Source: an uncultured Porphyromonas sp.
Lineage (GTDB): Bacteria; Bacteroidota; Bacteroidia; Bacteroidales; Porphyromonadaceae
Assembly: GCA_947253195.1 (NCBI GenBank)
Contig: CAMXXM010000083.1
Location: 1-6,579 of the forward strand
Reading direction: 5' to 3'
DNA: 6,579 nt
Position numbers and translations under genes: made by a program. The notes beneath the pieces were generated by a model. It did not search any database, was not told where the DNA came from, and saw only the letters and a list, made by a program, of their open reading frames with translations. Shown here one piece after another: positions 1-5,943 of the stretch; the first letter of the stretch is position 1, and every line of letters begins with the position of its first letter.

Positions 1-1430
1 GTCTTGATCACTCCGGGGTAGGAGAGGGCGAGATCCTCAAGTGCCTTAAGTCGCTTGATGTAGGCCTCTGCTATCTCGCGCCGTGCTCCGGGCCTTGCTC
101 CACTGATGGCATCGCAGACCTGGATGATGGGGGCGATGAGGGTGCCCATCTCGATCTCATCGTGGTGGGATCCGACGGCATTGCAGATGTCCGGCTTCTC
201 CTTATACTTCTCGCAGAGCTTCATGCCGAGGAGGGCGTGGGGCATCTGCGGCTCCTCGTCTGCCACCTTGCCGATGTCGTGGAGGAGTCCGGCACGGCGC
301 GCCTTCTTGGCGTCCAGTCCGAGCTCCGAGGCCATGACGGCACAGAGGTTGGCGGTCTCGCGGCTGTGCTGGAGGAGGTTTTGCCCATAGCTGGAGCGGT
401 ACTTCATCTTGCCGACGAGGCGGATCAGCTCGGGGTGCATGCCGTGGATGCCGAGGTCGATCACGGTTCGCTCACCGGTCTCCATGATCTCCTCCTCGAG
501 CTGCTTCTCAGTCTTCTCGACCACCTCCTCGATGCGGGCGGGGTGGATGCGTCCGTCCTGCACCAGCTCGTGGAGGGACAGACGTGCCAGCTCTCGGCGG
601 ACGGGGTCAAAGCAGGAGAGCAGGATCGCCTCAGGGGTGTCATCGACGATGATCTCGACACCAGTGGCAGCCTCGAGGGCGCGGATGTTGCGTCCCTCAC
701 GACCGATGATGCGCCCCTTGATGTCGTCGTTGTCGATGTGGAAGACGGTGACTGCATTCTCGATGGCGGTCTCGGTGGCAATGCGCTGGATGGTCTTGAT
801 GACGATCTTGCGCGCCTCGGCATTAGCCTTAAGCTTAGCGTCATCGATGATCTCATTGGTCATGATGGCGGCACTGGACTTGACCTCACTCTTGAGGTGC
901 TCCATCAGCTGCGCCTTGGCCTGATCCTTGGTGAGACCGCTGGTCTCCTCGAGCTGCTCGAGCTGGCGGAGGCGTAGTGCCTCGAGCTCAGCCTCTTTGG
1001 TCTTATTGAAGTCGATCTGCTTCTTGAGGTTGGCTCCCTCCTCCTCTATCGCCTGTGAGCGACGAGACATATCGTCCTGGAGCTTGGTGAGCTGCTCCTC
1101 GCGCTTCTTGAGCTTGTCCTCGATGGACTGGAGCGAGGCTTGGCGGGCCTGTACTTCATCTGCGAGCTCGGCCCTGCGCTTCAGGAATTCCTCCTTGATC
1201 TTCAGGAGCTTGTCTCTCTCAAGCATCTCGGCGTCCTCTCTCGCCTTGGCCATGTACTCGTCTCGAGTGACCTTGGCCTGGTCGAGATACTCCTGCCGAG
1301 CCTCTTTGGCTTTGGCGATCTCATTTTCATAGAGCCTCTGAGCATGGCGCTCGTTCTGCTTATTGAGCAGAACCCAGCCCGATGCTAAGAGTACTATGGC
1401 GACGATGATCGCAATTATTATGGGACTCAT
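1..1430 (-). CDS. rny: Ribonuclease Y, C-terminus cut by window edge
   Basis: This is the membrane-anchored endoribonuclease that starts mRNA decay. The frame is open for 476 codons from ATG at 1430 to the left edge without a stop. Residues 2-22 form one N-terminal membrane helix. Residues about 25-210 are a highly charged coiled coil. A KH RNA-binding domain follows with its GRIIGREG loop at residues 239-246. The HD phosphohydrolase domain carries [11 protein letters not shown], with the metal-binding His-Asp pair at 384-385, then SHHDE and [13 protein letters not shown]. The visible protein ends near YIKRLKDLEALA..., so by comparison with the roughly 520-residue family about 40-50 C-terminal residues are missing. 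The start is chosen because it places the membrane helix at the N-terminus, 14 nt after the zapA stop. It is the last gene of the fabD-zapA cluster and has no promoter of its own that I can see. Confidence 0.97.
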   Translation of the reverse strand, partial: MSPIIIAIIVAIVLLASGWVLLNKQNERHAQRLYENEIAKAKEARQEYLDQAKVTRDEYMAKAREDAEMLERDKLLKIKEEFLKRRAELADEVQARQASLQSIEDKLKKREEQLTKLQDDMSRRSQAIEEEGANLKKQIDFNKTKEAELEALRLRQLEQLEETSGLTKDQAKAQLMEHLKSEVKSSAAIMTNEIIDDAKLKANAEARKIVIKTIQRIATETAIENAVTVFHIDNDDIKGRIIGREGRNIRALEAATGVEIIVDDTPEAILLSCFDPVRRELARLSLHELVQDGRIHPARIEEVVEKTEKQLEEEIMETGERTVIDLGIHGMHPELIRLVGKMKYRSSYGQNLLQHSRETANLCAVMASELGLDAKKARRAGLLHDIGKVADEEPQMPHALLGMKLCEKYKEKPDICNAVGSHHDEIEMGTLIAPIIQVCDAISGARPGARREIAEAYIKRLKALEDLALSYPGVIK

Positions 1431-1444
1431 ATGGTGGTATGTCT

Positions 1445-1813
1445 TTATCTATGTGTTGTCTCTATGGGGGGCTGTGTGCTCAGACCGTCGAGTGCCTGAT
1501 CAAGGTCCCTTGAGAGCTTGGCGAGTCGTCCCTCGTAGTCGGCGCGCTCTTGCTGCTGTAGCAGCCGGTACTTGTCGCGACCGAGGTGGATGGCAGCGTA
1601 GGTGAGTGCTTCGATGGTCGTGAGGTCGTACTGGGACCTGTACTCGTCAAGGAGGTGATTGAGCTCCTTGGCGGCTGCTCTCAAGGTGGCCTCAGCCTCC
1701 TCCTCGCGGGGGATGGTGACGGCCATCGGAATCTCCCCCACGCGAAGGTTGATCACGCGGGTGAGTGTGGGTACAGGCGTTTCTGCCTGCATATCCGGGG
1801 ATCTGTCAGGCAT
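1445..1813 (-). CDS. zapA: ZapA-like cell division protein
   Basis: This is a 122-residue protein of the ZapA family, which binds FtsZ in the cytoplasm and promotes bundling of Z-ring filaments. The visible layout fits: a short N-terminal beta region (residues about 18-35, [18 protein letters not shown]), a helix with the acidic patch [17 protein letters not shown] (36-52), then a long helix and coiled coil (about 62-111) that would mediate dimerisation. The N-terminus is about 15 residues longer than typical family members. ATG at 1813 is used here, but the Met at residue 8 is an alternative start. The stop is TAA. The gene lies 51 nt after the coiled-coil gene and 14 nt before rny, a neighbourhood I regard as common in Bacteroidota. 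ZapA assignments rest on weak sequence conservation, but both the fold pattern and the context agree. Confidence 0.85.
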   Translation of the reverse strand: MPDRSPDMQAETPVPTLTRVINLRVGEIPMAVTIPREEEAEATLRAAAKELNHLLDEYRSQYDLTTIEALTYAAIHLGRDKYRLLQQQERADYEGRLAKLSRDLDQALDGLSTQPPIETTHR

Positions 1814-1864
1814 GACGGCTGTGGAGCATTTGGTGGTAGATAGTGGGTACGGTGTCAGTCGGTA

Positions 1865-2188
1865 TTACTTGACGTGGGTCTCTAAGAGGCGAAGTACATC
1901 ATCCACGGTCTCCACGAGATCATCAATCTCTGCGTAGAGACCCGCTGCAGACTTGCGTACGTCCGGGTCATCGGCTGAGATGGGTGCCCTGATGGCAAGC
2001 TTCTGCTCCAGTCCGTCGGCTCTTGTTGTCTCATTGGCTAATAGACTGCGGAGCTGACCATTCTGGTCTCTAAGCAACTCCACCTCCTGCCGAAGTGCTT
2101 GGTAGCGCTCTATGAGGTAAGACGTCCTTAGCTCTACTCGATGGAGGGCATCCCCCTCGTGGGACCGATGATCGGTACTCTCTGACAC
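1865..2188 (-). CDS. Small coiled-coil protein upstream of zapA (ZapB-like candidate)
   Basis: This is a 107-residue cytoplasmic protein with no enzymatic motif. Residues about 22-65 form a heptad-rich coiled coil (LIERYQALRQEVELLRDQNG and onward). A proline/aspartate-rich linker (68-77) follows, then a short acidic helix at 84-104 (LYAEIDDLVETVDDVLRLLE). From memory, small proteins of this layout precede zapA in other Bacteroidota; that recollection is not verified here. The start is GTG at 2188, because no in-frame ATG exists in the gene and the only upstream alternatives (ATT, CTG) would touch or overlap the fabD stop. It begins 17 nt after fabD and ends 51 nt before zapA, so it is probably co-transcribed and possibly coupled to both. 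A ZapB-like role is inferred from coiled coil plus position only. The gene call is firm; the function is not. Confidence 0.82.
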   Translation of the reverse strand: MSESTDHRSHEGDALHRVELRTSYLIERYQALRQEVELLRDQNGQLRSLLANETTRADGLEQKLAIRAPISADDPDVRKSAAGLYAEIDDLVETVDDVLRLLETHVK

Positions 2189-2205
2189 GGGTGTGGCGTG
2201 AGAAA

Positions 2206-3090
2206 TCAGCCCTCTCGTCCCTCTATCGTGACGTTTCTGTCGATGCGGCGGATAAGCCCCTGTAGCGTGTTACCCGGCCCAAACTCGATGAAGCGATCCG
2301 CTCCGTCAGCGATCATGCGCTGTACCGTCTGCGACCAGAGTACAGGAGCGGTGAGCTGCTTGACTAAGTTGCTCTCAATCTCCTTGGGGTCGGTGTGCGG
2401 CTTGGCATCTACATTTTGGTAGATCGGGCAGCGGGGGGGCTGGATGTGCGTCTGGTGGATAGCCTGCTCCAGCTCCTGACGAGCCGGCTCCATCAGCGGG
2501 CTGTGGAACGCGCCACTCACCTTCAGCGCAATGGCACGCTTGGCTCCGGCCTTCTTCGCCTCCTCGATGGCTTGATTGACTCCGTCGATGGAGCCGCTGA
2601 TGACCACCTGCCCGGGACTATTGTAATTGGCAGGTATGACCAGCTTGTCGAGGATGTTGGCGCAGATCTCCTCCACCTCGGCGTCCGGGAGACCGATGAT
2701 GGCCGCCATCGTCGATGGAGCCTCAGCGCAGGCTTTCTGCATAGCCACGGCACGCATATGAACGAGTCGGACGGCGTCCTCGAAGGAGAGCGCTCCGGCT
2801 ACTGCGAGGGCGGTAAACTCTCCCAGAGAGTGACCGGCCACCATATCGGGCTTCTCCTCAGAGCCGAGGACAGCCGCGGAGATGTAGGAGTGGACAAAGA
2901 CGGCAGGCTGAGTGACAGCGGTCTGCTTCAGCTCCTCCTCCGTGCCGTCAAAGATGATCTTACTCAGACCGAAGCCGAGGATCTCATCCGCACGATCAAA
3001 GAGGCGCATCGCCTCAGGATTATTATCATACATGGCCATGCCCATGCCTATGTGCTGGGATCCTTGGCCTGGAAAAACGTATGCTAGCAT
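2206..3090 (-). CDS. fabD: Malonyl-CoA:ACP transacylase
   Basis: FabD moves malonyl from CoA to acyl carrier protein, supplying extender units for type II fatty-acid synthesis in the cytoplasm. With the start chosen here the protein is 294 residues, normal for the family. It shows the N-terminal FPGQGSQ oxyanion motif (residues 6-12), the nucleophile elbow GHSLG (86-90, Ser88), the carboxylate-binding Arg in HMRA (Arg113), and the catalytic His in SGAFHSPLM (His196). FGPGNTLQGLI lies near the C-terminus. The frame extends upstream to a GTG at 3138, but that codon sits inside the predicted -7 promoter box and the extra 16 residues do not resemble FabD, which normally begins M-x-A-Y/F-V-F-P-G-Q-G. 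ATG at 3090 is therefore preferred. It is the first gene of the fabD/coiled-coil/zapA/rny cluster, with stop TGA 17 nt before the next start. Confidence 0.97.
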   Translation of the reverse strand: MLAYVFPGQGSQHIGMGMAMYDNNPEAMRLFDRADEILGFGLSKIIFDGTEEELKQTAVTQPAVFVHSYISAAVLGSEEKPDMVAGHSLGEFTALAVAGALSFEDAVRLVHMRAVAMQKACAEAPSTMAAIIGLPDAEVEEICANILDKLVIPANYNSPGQVVISGSIDGVNQAIEEAKKAGAKRAIALKVSGAFHSPLMEPARQELEQAIHQTHIQPPRCPIYQNVDAKPHTDPKEIESNLVKQLTAPVLWSQTVQRMIADGADRFIEFGPGNTLQGLIRRIDRNVTIEGREG

Positions 3091-3137
3091 ATGGTTGTAT
3101 GTATCGTTAAGAATAGGGTTTCTAAAAACTACTCCCA

Positions 3138-3169
3138 CAAAGATAAGGAAAAGAGAGGAGTATCGGAAA
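3138..3169 (-). promoter_or_regulatory. Predicted promoter of the fabD-zapA-rny cluster
   Basis: Read on the minus strand, 3145-3138 is TATCTTTG, an exact match to the Bacteroidota -7 consensus TAnnTTTG. TTTC at 3169-3166 is a three-of-four match to the -33 TTTG, with a 20-bp spacer, which is within the usual range. Transcription would begin near 3131-3134, leaving a leader of about 40 nt before the fabD ATG at 3090. No operator dyad is visible. The assignment rests on consensus matching. Confidence 0.65.
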
Positions 3170-3258
3170 GCTTTTTCGACATTTGCTCAGGGCGGATGCA
3201 TCAGAATTGACCATCAGTTGCCGTCGGACTCACAGCCTTGACGCAGGAGCTGTGAAGA

Positions 3259-3296
3259 GATCTCTGCAAGATACTGGTTGTCAGCCGGCAGAGATC
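3259..3296. repeat. Inverted repeat abutting 22-bp repeat copy 1
   Basis: GATCTCTGC (3259-3267) and GCAGAGATC (3288-3296) are perfect inverted 9-mers separated by 20 bases. Pairing can extend further past a one-base bulge (GAG/CTC). Neither strand has a T-tract after it, so it does not look like a terminator. It borders the repeat copy and could be the end of a small mobile unit or a binding site. Confidence 0.55.
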
Positions 3297-3375
3297 CTCC
3301 GTTTCTATTACCGGTATTAGTTTTCTCTATCATCGGTATTAGTGTCGACTGTTACCGGCTTTAGTTTTGACTAAG
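3291..3375. repeat. Dispersed repeat copy 1: three 22-bp tandem units
   Basis: Units begin at 3310, 3332 and 3354, each 22 bp, with the core ACCGGTATTAG (ATCGGTATTAG in unit 2, ACCGGCTTTAG in unit 3). The whole block, together with the preceding GATCCTCCGTTTCT, aligns without gaps to 5811-5895. Identity is near perfect through units 1-2 apart from a divergent patch at 3321-3330, and it decays in unit 3. A 22-bp period is close to two DNA helical turns, so the cores face the same side of the helix. It lies between the blaR1-like terminator and the fabD promoter. Confidence 0.85.
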
Positions 3376-3531
3376 ACCGACTTCCCGATCTTTCTCGATG
3401 AGATATTCCCCGTAACCTCAGTGTGGACTGTCTTCAGGTATTTCATAATTGCCGTGCCCTACCGGTACCTCTCTGTCGGCTCTTATGGACGACCTTATCG
3501 ATTAACGACTAACGGAACAGATGTAAATAAT

Positions 3532-3565
3532 GAGAGGGTGTGCCCTCTTGCGGACACACCCTCTT
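3532..3565 (-). terminator. Probable terminator of the blaI-blaR1 operon
   Basis: GAGGGTGTG (3534-3542) and CACACCCTC (3555-3563) form a perfect 9-bp stem that can be extended by an A-T and a G-T pair to 3532-3565, with a 12-nt loop. On the minus strand it is followed by TCATTATTTA, a poor U-tract. It lies about 95 nt after the blaR1-like stop. Termination is likely given the stem and position, but efficiency may be modest. Confidence 0.65.
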
Positions 3566-3660
3566 CAGTCTCTATTGCACTTATGCGGAGTGCTCCGTCT
3601 GTGGTGCTATTTGCGCCCGGGGATTGCCGACCTCATAGCCTCTCACTTCGTCTCCGATTC

Positions 3661-5241
3661 CTAGCGGATCATAAAGCGGATAGGGACGCTCATCCGCGCA
3701 GCTATGGGCTTGCCGTCCTTTGTCGCCGGCTGCCACTTAGGCATACTGCGGACGACTCGGAGAGCCTCTTCGTCCAGCGACTTGCTGACGCCCTTCAGGA
3801 TCTTGAAGTCCGATAGGCTTCCGTCACTCTCTACGACGAATGACGTGTAGACGGTACCGGATGTTTTTGCCTTTTGTGCCTCCTCGGGGTACCGGACGTT
3901 CTGAGAGAGCCACGCCATCATAGCCTTCTGTCCTCCTATAAATTCCGGAGTCTTATCGGGCTGATCCGGTATCTCTTTCCCCTTGCTGCTCGACGGTGAG
4001 AGCTTAAAGATGACCGGGATAATCATCTTGCACCGGACCGCTTTCCCCTCAGAGTGACCCGGTACCCACTTGGGCATCATCGACACGATCCTAAGAGCCT
4101 CAGTATCGAGTGCCGCTGTGACACTGTGTACTACCTCCCCATGGGTGACCGTCCCGTCCTCCTCCACAAAAAAGGAGACGATGACCTTTCCCTCGGTGCC
4201 TGCCTTGACCGCTTCTTCGGGATACTTGACATTATCGTTGAGCCAACTGAGGAGAGCCTTCTCCCCACCCCGGAAGTGGGGCAGTGAGTCTGCCTGCTCG
4301 GGAGGAAAGCTTGAGACGGTGTCGGAGGGAGCCGCTTGCATTTGCTCCACAGACACCATCTGTGTCCCCAGGGCGACCAGCGCGAGGATCGGTGTGGCGA
4401 AGAGGGCATAGACGACGGACATCTTGCTACTCGTTTTCTTTTTGTTATTCATAATGGTAATTCGATTTCTTAGATTTTGCATTGAGAATGAGAGTGAGAG
4501 TGAGGGCACTTCCACCTTTCGACCCACTGTGCACTTCAGCAACAGATGCTGGTAGGCTTTCCGGTCGATACCCTCTCGCAGTACTCCTTGGTCAGCAAGG
4601 TACTCAAGGTTATTGCGCAGATCTTGGAGCAGACCCCATGTGCACGGATGCCACCACTGTACGATCTGCAGTATCGTCCCGATGGTGATATCTCTGTAGT
4701 GCCTCTGTCTGATGTGCTCCAGCTCATGAGACAGAATGGTATCGATCATCTCGCTCCCCTCGAGAGAGCGAGGAAGGTATATGGACTTCCCTTGGGTAAA
4801 GGGGGCGATCTCCTCGTCGGTAAGGTAGATGGCAGACTCCTTGTGCGCTACCGGTGTGGCACTCTGTCTGAGACGGTGGAGCCTGTAGTACCCGGAGGCG
4901 ATCCACCCGGTGGTGATGAGTGCACCCACGCCCCAGATAAGGAGGAGAAGCTCAGACCGACTCATCGGTCTGCTTCCACTCTCTCCCTCACTCACCACCG
5001 GTGCCTCCTCTATCCTTATCGTAACGACCGGCAGGATCTCCTTGCTCGGGCTCTCCTCCCTGTCGCCGAGCGTGAGACTGACAGCGGGTAGGAGCAGGCA
5101 GGTCAGTATGGCGATGATGTAGAAGTACCGCTTGGCGCAGAGGAGCGAACTCTTGCGTAGCAGCACCACATCTAGGAGATAAAAGAGGAGCAGCCCTATC
5201 CCCGAGATCGCCAAGTACTCTATCCAGACGATCGGCTCCAT
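3661..5241 (-). CDS. BlaR1-like M56 metallopeptidase with two TonB C-terminal domains
   Basis: This 526-residue membrane protein is probably a signal-transducing partner of the adjacent BlaI repressor. The layout follows BlaR1/MecR1: membrane helices at about 9-28, 38-57 and 97-118; a cytoplasmic zinc-protease domain with HELEH at 172-176 and a probable third ligand Glu213 in NLEYLAD; and a fourth helix at about 274-292. What follows outside the membrane is not the penicillin-binding sensor of classical BlaR1. It is two tandem TonB C-terminal-type domains (about 321-413 and 430-525), clearly copies of each other: GGEKALLSWLNDNVKYPEEA against GGQKAMMAWLSQNVRYPEEA, and MPKWVPG against MPKWQPA. 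M56-TonB fusions are known in Bacteroidota; what they sense is generally unknown. The ATG at 5241 lies one base after the blaI stop (TAG-T-ATG), so translation is probably coupled. The stop is TAG at 3661-3663. Confidence 0.93.
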   Translation of the reverse strand: MEPIVWIEYLAISGIGLLLFYLLDVVLLRKSSLLCAKRYFYIIAILTCLLLPAVSLTLGDREESPSKEILPVVTIRIEEAPVVSEGESGSRPMSRSELLLLIWGVGALITTGWIASGYYRLHRLRQSATPVAHKESAIYLTDEEIAPFTQGKSIYLPRSLEGSEMIDTILSHELEHIRQRHYRDITIGTILQIVQWWHPCTWGLLQDLRNNLEYLADQGVLREGIDRKAYQHLLLKCTVGRKVEVPSLSLSFSMQNLRNRITIMNNKKKTSSKMSVVYALFATPILALVALGTQMVSVEQMQAAPSDTVSSFPPEQADSLPHFRGGEKALLSWLNDNVKYPEEAVKAGTEGKVIVSFFVEEDGTVTHGEVVHSVTAALDTEALRIVSMMPKWVPGHSEGKAVRCKMIIPVIFKLSPSSSKGKEIPDQPDKTPEFIGGQKAMMAWLSQNVRYPEEAQKAKTSGTVYTSFVVESDGSLSDFKILKGVSKSLDEEALRVVRSMPKWQPATKDGKPIAARMSVPIRFMIR

Positions 5242-5242
5242 A

Positions 5243-5626
5243 CTACTTATCCTCTCCTCTCTCGATTAGGCTCAGGATCTCCTCGATGTCCTCCTTGCTC
5301 ACCACCTCCTCCTCGGCGAAGTGCTGCACGAGGCTCTTGTAGGAGCCCTTGAAGAAATTGGAGACCACATACTTTATGGTCTTGCCATAATACTCCTCCT
5401 GAGTCACCTCAGGAGCGTATACGTGTCCACGACGCTTGCCAACACGTGCCACGTAGCCCTTGCTCTCAAGCTTGCTCACCACTGAGGCAATGGTGGTGTA
5501 GGGGGTCTCGGATTGCTCCATCAGCGGGATCACGTCACTGATCTCACCCTTGCCGACCTGCCAGAGCGCCCTCATAAAGTCCTCCTCCAGTGGGGAGAGA
5601 CCGTTCAGAAAGTGGTTGTTGCTCAT
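5243..5626 (-). CDS. blaI: BlaI/MecI-family transcriptional repressor
   Basis: This 127-residue protein has a winged helix-turn-helix N-terminus (residues about 9-75: LSPLEEDFMRALWQVG, then the recognition segment YTTIASVVSKLESKGYVAR and wing GKRRGHVYAPEV). A helical dimerisation tail follows (80-123) and matches MecI in outline. Family members bind TACA/TGTA-type dyads as dimers and are released when the partner M56 protease signals cleavage. Here the residue pair aligned to the MecI Asn-Phe scissile bond appears to be His102-Phe103. The gene is followed one base later by the blaR1-like gene and preceded by two dyads over its own promoter, pointing to autoregulation. ATG at 5626 is the only sensible start. 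No beta-lactamase lies in the window, so a resistance role cannot be assumed; the symbol marks the family, not a proven function. Confidence 0.93.
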   Translation of the reverse strand: MSNNHFLNGLSPLEEDFMRALWQVGKGEISDVIPLMEQSETPYTTIASVVSKLESKGYVARVGKRRGHVYAPEVTQEEYYGKTIKYVVSNFFKGSYKSLVQHFAEEEVVSKEDIEEILSLIERGEDK

Positions 5627-5642
5627 ACTCTAAATTCTTCTT

Positions 5643-5659
5643 CTACGACTTCTTCGTAG
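5643..5659. promoter_or_regulatory. Predicted BlaI operator, proximal dyad
   Basis: CTACGA (5643-5648), a 5-bp spacer, and TCGTAG (5654-5659) form a perfect 6+6 inverted repeat. It lies just downstream of the -7 box and would cover the transcription start, 17 bp before the blaI ATG. The half-site resembles the TAC/GTA arms bound by MecI/BlaI proteins. Binding here would block initiation of the blaI operon. Confidence 0.72.
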
Positions 5660-5667
5660 CAAAGTTA
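5660..5667 (-). promoter_or_regulatory. Predicted -7 box of the blaI operon promoter
   Basis: Read on the minus strand this is TAACTTTG, an exact match to the Bacteroidota -7 consensus TAnnTTTG. It is wedged exactly between two TACGA/TCGTA dyads, sharing its first bases with the distal one. Transcription would start about 5653, giving a leader under 30 nt. The -33 element is not clear: only imperfect TTG-containing matches are seen at 18-22 bp spacing. Confidence 0.7.
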
Positions 5668-5681
5668 CGATAATTTCGTAG
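5665..5681. promoter_or_regulatory. Predicted BlaI operator, distal dyad
   Basis: TACGA (5666-5670), a 5-bp spacer, and TCGTA (5676-5680) repeat the geometry of the proximal dyad. The dyad centres lie 22 bp apart, about two helical turns, so two repressor dimers would bind the same face and enclose the -7 box. It overlaps the -7 box at 5665-5667. Confidence 0.7.
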
Positions 5682-5810
5682 ATAAGCAACAAGAGCGGAT
5701 TACCGAGCCGGAGGAGTCGCGTCAGAATCCACTATTACAAGCCATTGAACTCGCGACCTTGAGCAATGAGACTATGGCGCGTCTCATAATGGATTGCCTA
5801 TCAGCGAGAG

Positions 5811-5895
5811 GTGATCCTCCGTTTCTGTTACCGGTATTAGCTTTCACCGTCATCGGTATTAGTGTCGACTGTTACCGGTAGTAGTGTCCACTGAG
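5811..5895. repeat. Dispersed repeat copy 2: three 22-bp tandem units
   Basis: Units begin at 5830, 5852 and 5874 with cores ACCGGTATTAG, ATCGGTATTAG and ACCGGTAGTAG. The block, including the leading GATCCTCCGTTTCT, aligns without gaps to 3291-3375, exactly 2520 bp away and in the same orientation. Weaker similarity (ATCAGC/GTCAGC region) extends about 12 bases further left. It lies immediately downstream of the ddl terminator and about 163 bp upstream of the blaI -7 box. Confidence 0.85.
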
Positions 5896-5906
5896 AGTGA
5901 CAGGTG

Positions 5907-5943
5907 AAAAAAAAAGGCTACGCCTCGCGTGAGACGCAGCCTT
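5907..5943 (-). terminator. Intrinsic terminator of ddl
   Basis: On the minus strand a 13-bp stem (AAGGCTGCGTCTC at 5943-5931 with GAGGCGTAGCCTT at 5926-5914, two G-U pairs) closes an ACGC tetraloop and runs directly into nine consecutive T (A at 5907-5915 on the plus strand). It begins 25 nt after the ddl stop. This is a textbook Rho-independent terminator and works only in the ddl direction. Confidence 0.93.

Larger units (their letters stand above)
3091..3660. other. Intergenic region between the blaR1-like gene and fabD
   Basis: This gene-free stretch of about 570 bases holds, from right to left, the trailer and terminator hairpin of the blaR1-like gene (3532-3565), the 22-bp tandem repeat (3310-3375) with an adjacent hairpin (3259-3296), and the fabD promoter (3138-3169). 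Bases 3376-3531 and 3170-3258 show no gene, RNA gene or clear motif. A plus-strand open frame at 3367-3816 runs antisense into the blaR1-like gene and resembles no protein I know. Confidence 0.7.

Noticed and set aside
162..977. Plus-strand open frame of 271 codons
   Set aside because: It is fully antisense to the RNase Y gene, whose KH and HD motifs are unmistakable. The low-complexity Leu/Asp/Val-rich product is what a GC-biased minus-strand gene produces in the opposite frame.
1431..1444. Possible 6S RNA next to zapA, as in some other bacteria
   Set aside because: Only 14 bases separate zapA from rny, and the gap upstream of zapA is 51 bases, so neither can hold a 6S RNA.
1859..1867. TCGGTATTA matching the 22-bp repeat core
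   Set aside because: It is a single 9-bp match at the end of the coiled-coil gene with no periodic neighbours; chance is sufficient.
2395..3087. Plus-strand open frame of 230 codons
   Set aside because: It is antisense to fabD, with no recognisable motif and no promoter on the plus strand.
3291..3375. Possible CRISPR array
   Set aside because: The units are directly adjacent 22-bp degenerate copies with no unique spacers, and no cas genes are present.
3461..3480. ACCGGTACCT as a further degenerate repeat unit
   Set aside because: It lies off the 22-bp register and similarity stops after the first seven bases.
3367..3816. Plus-strand open frame of 149 codons
   Set aside because: It starts inside the repeat region, crosses the terminator hairpin and runs antisense into the blaR1-like gene. 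No family resemblance is seen.
3829..3852. Operator-like TACGA...GTGTAGA within the blaR1-like coding region
   Set aside because: The arms are imperfect and the spacing differs from the two promoter dyads. It lies deep inside the coding sequence.
4484..4506. Six-base tandem microrepeat GAGAGT in the blaR1-like gene
   Set aside because: It encodes the SLSLSFS segment. Only two to three imperfect copies exist, and changes would stay in frame, so phase variation is unlikely.
4546..5091. Plus-strand open frame of 181 codons
   Set aside because: It is antisense to the M56 protease domain and is explained as a shadow of that gene's codon bias.
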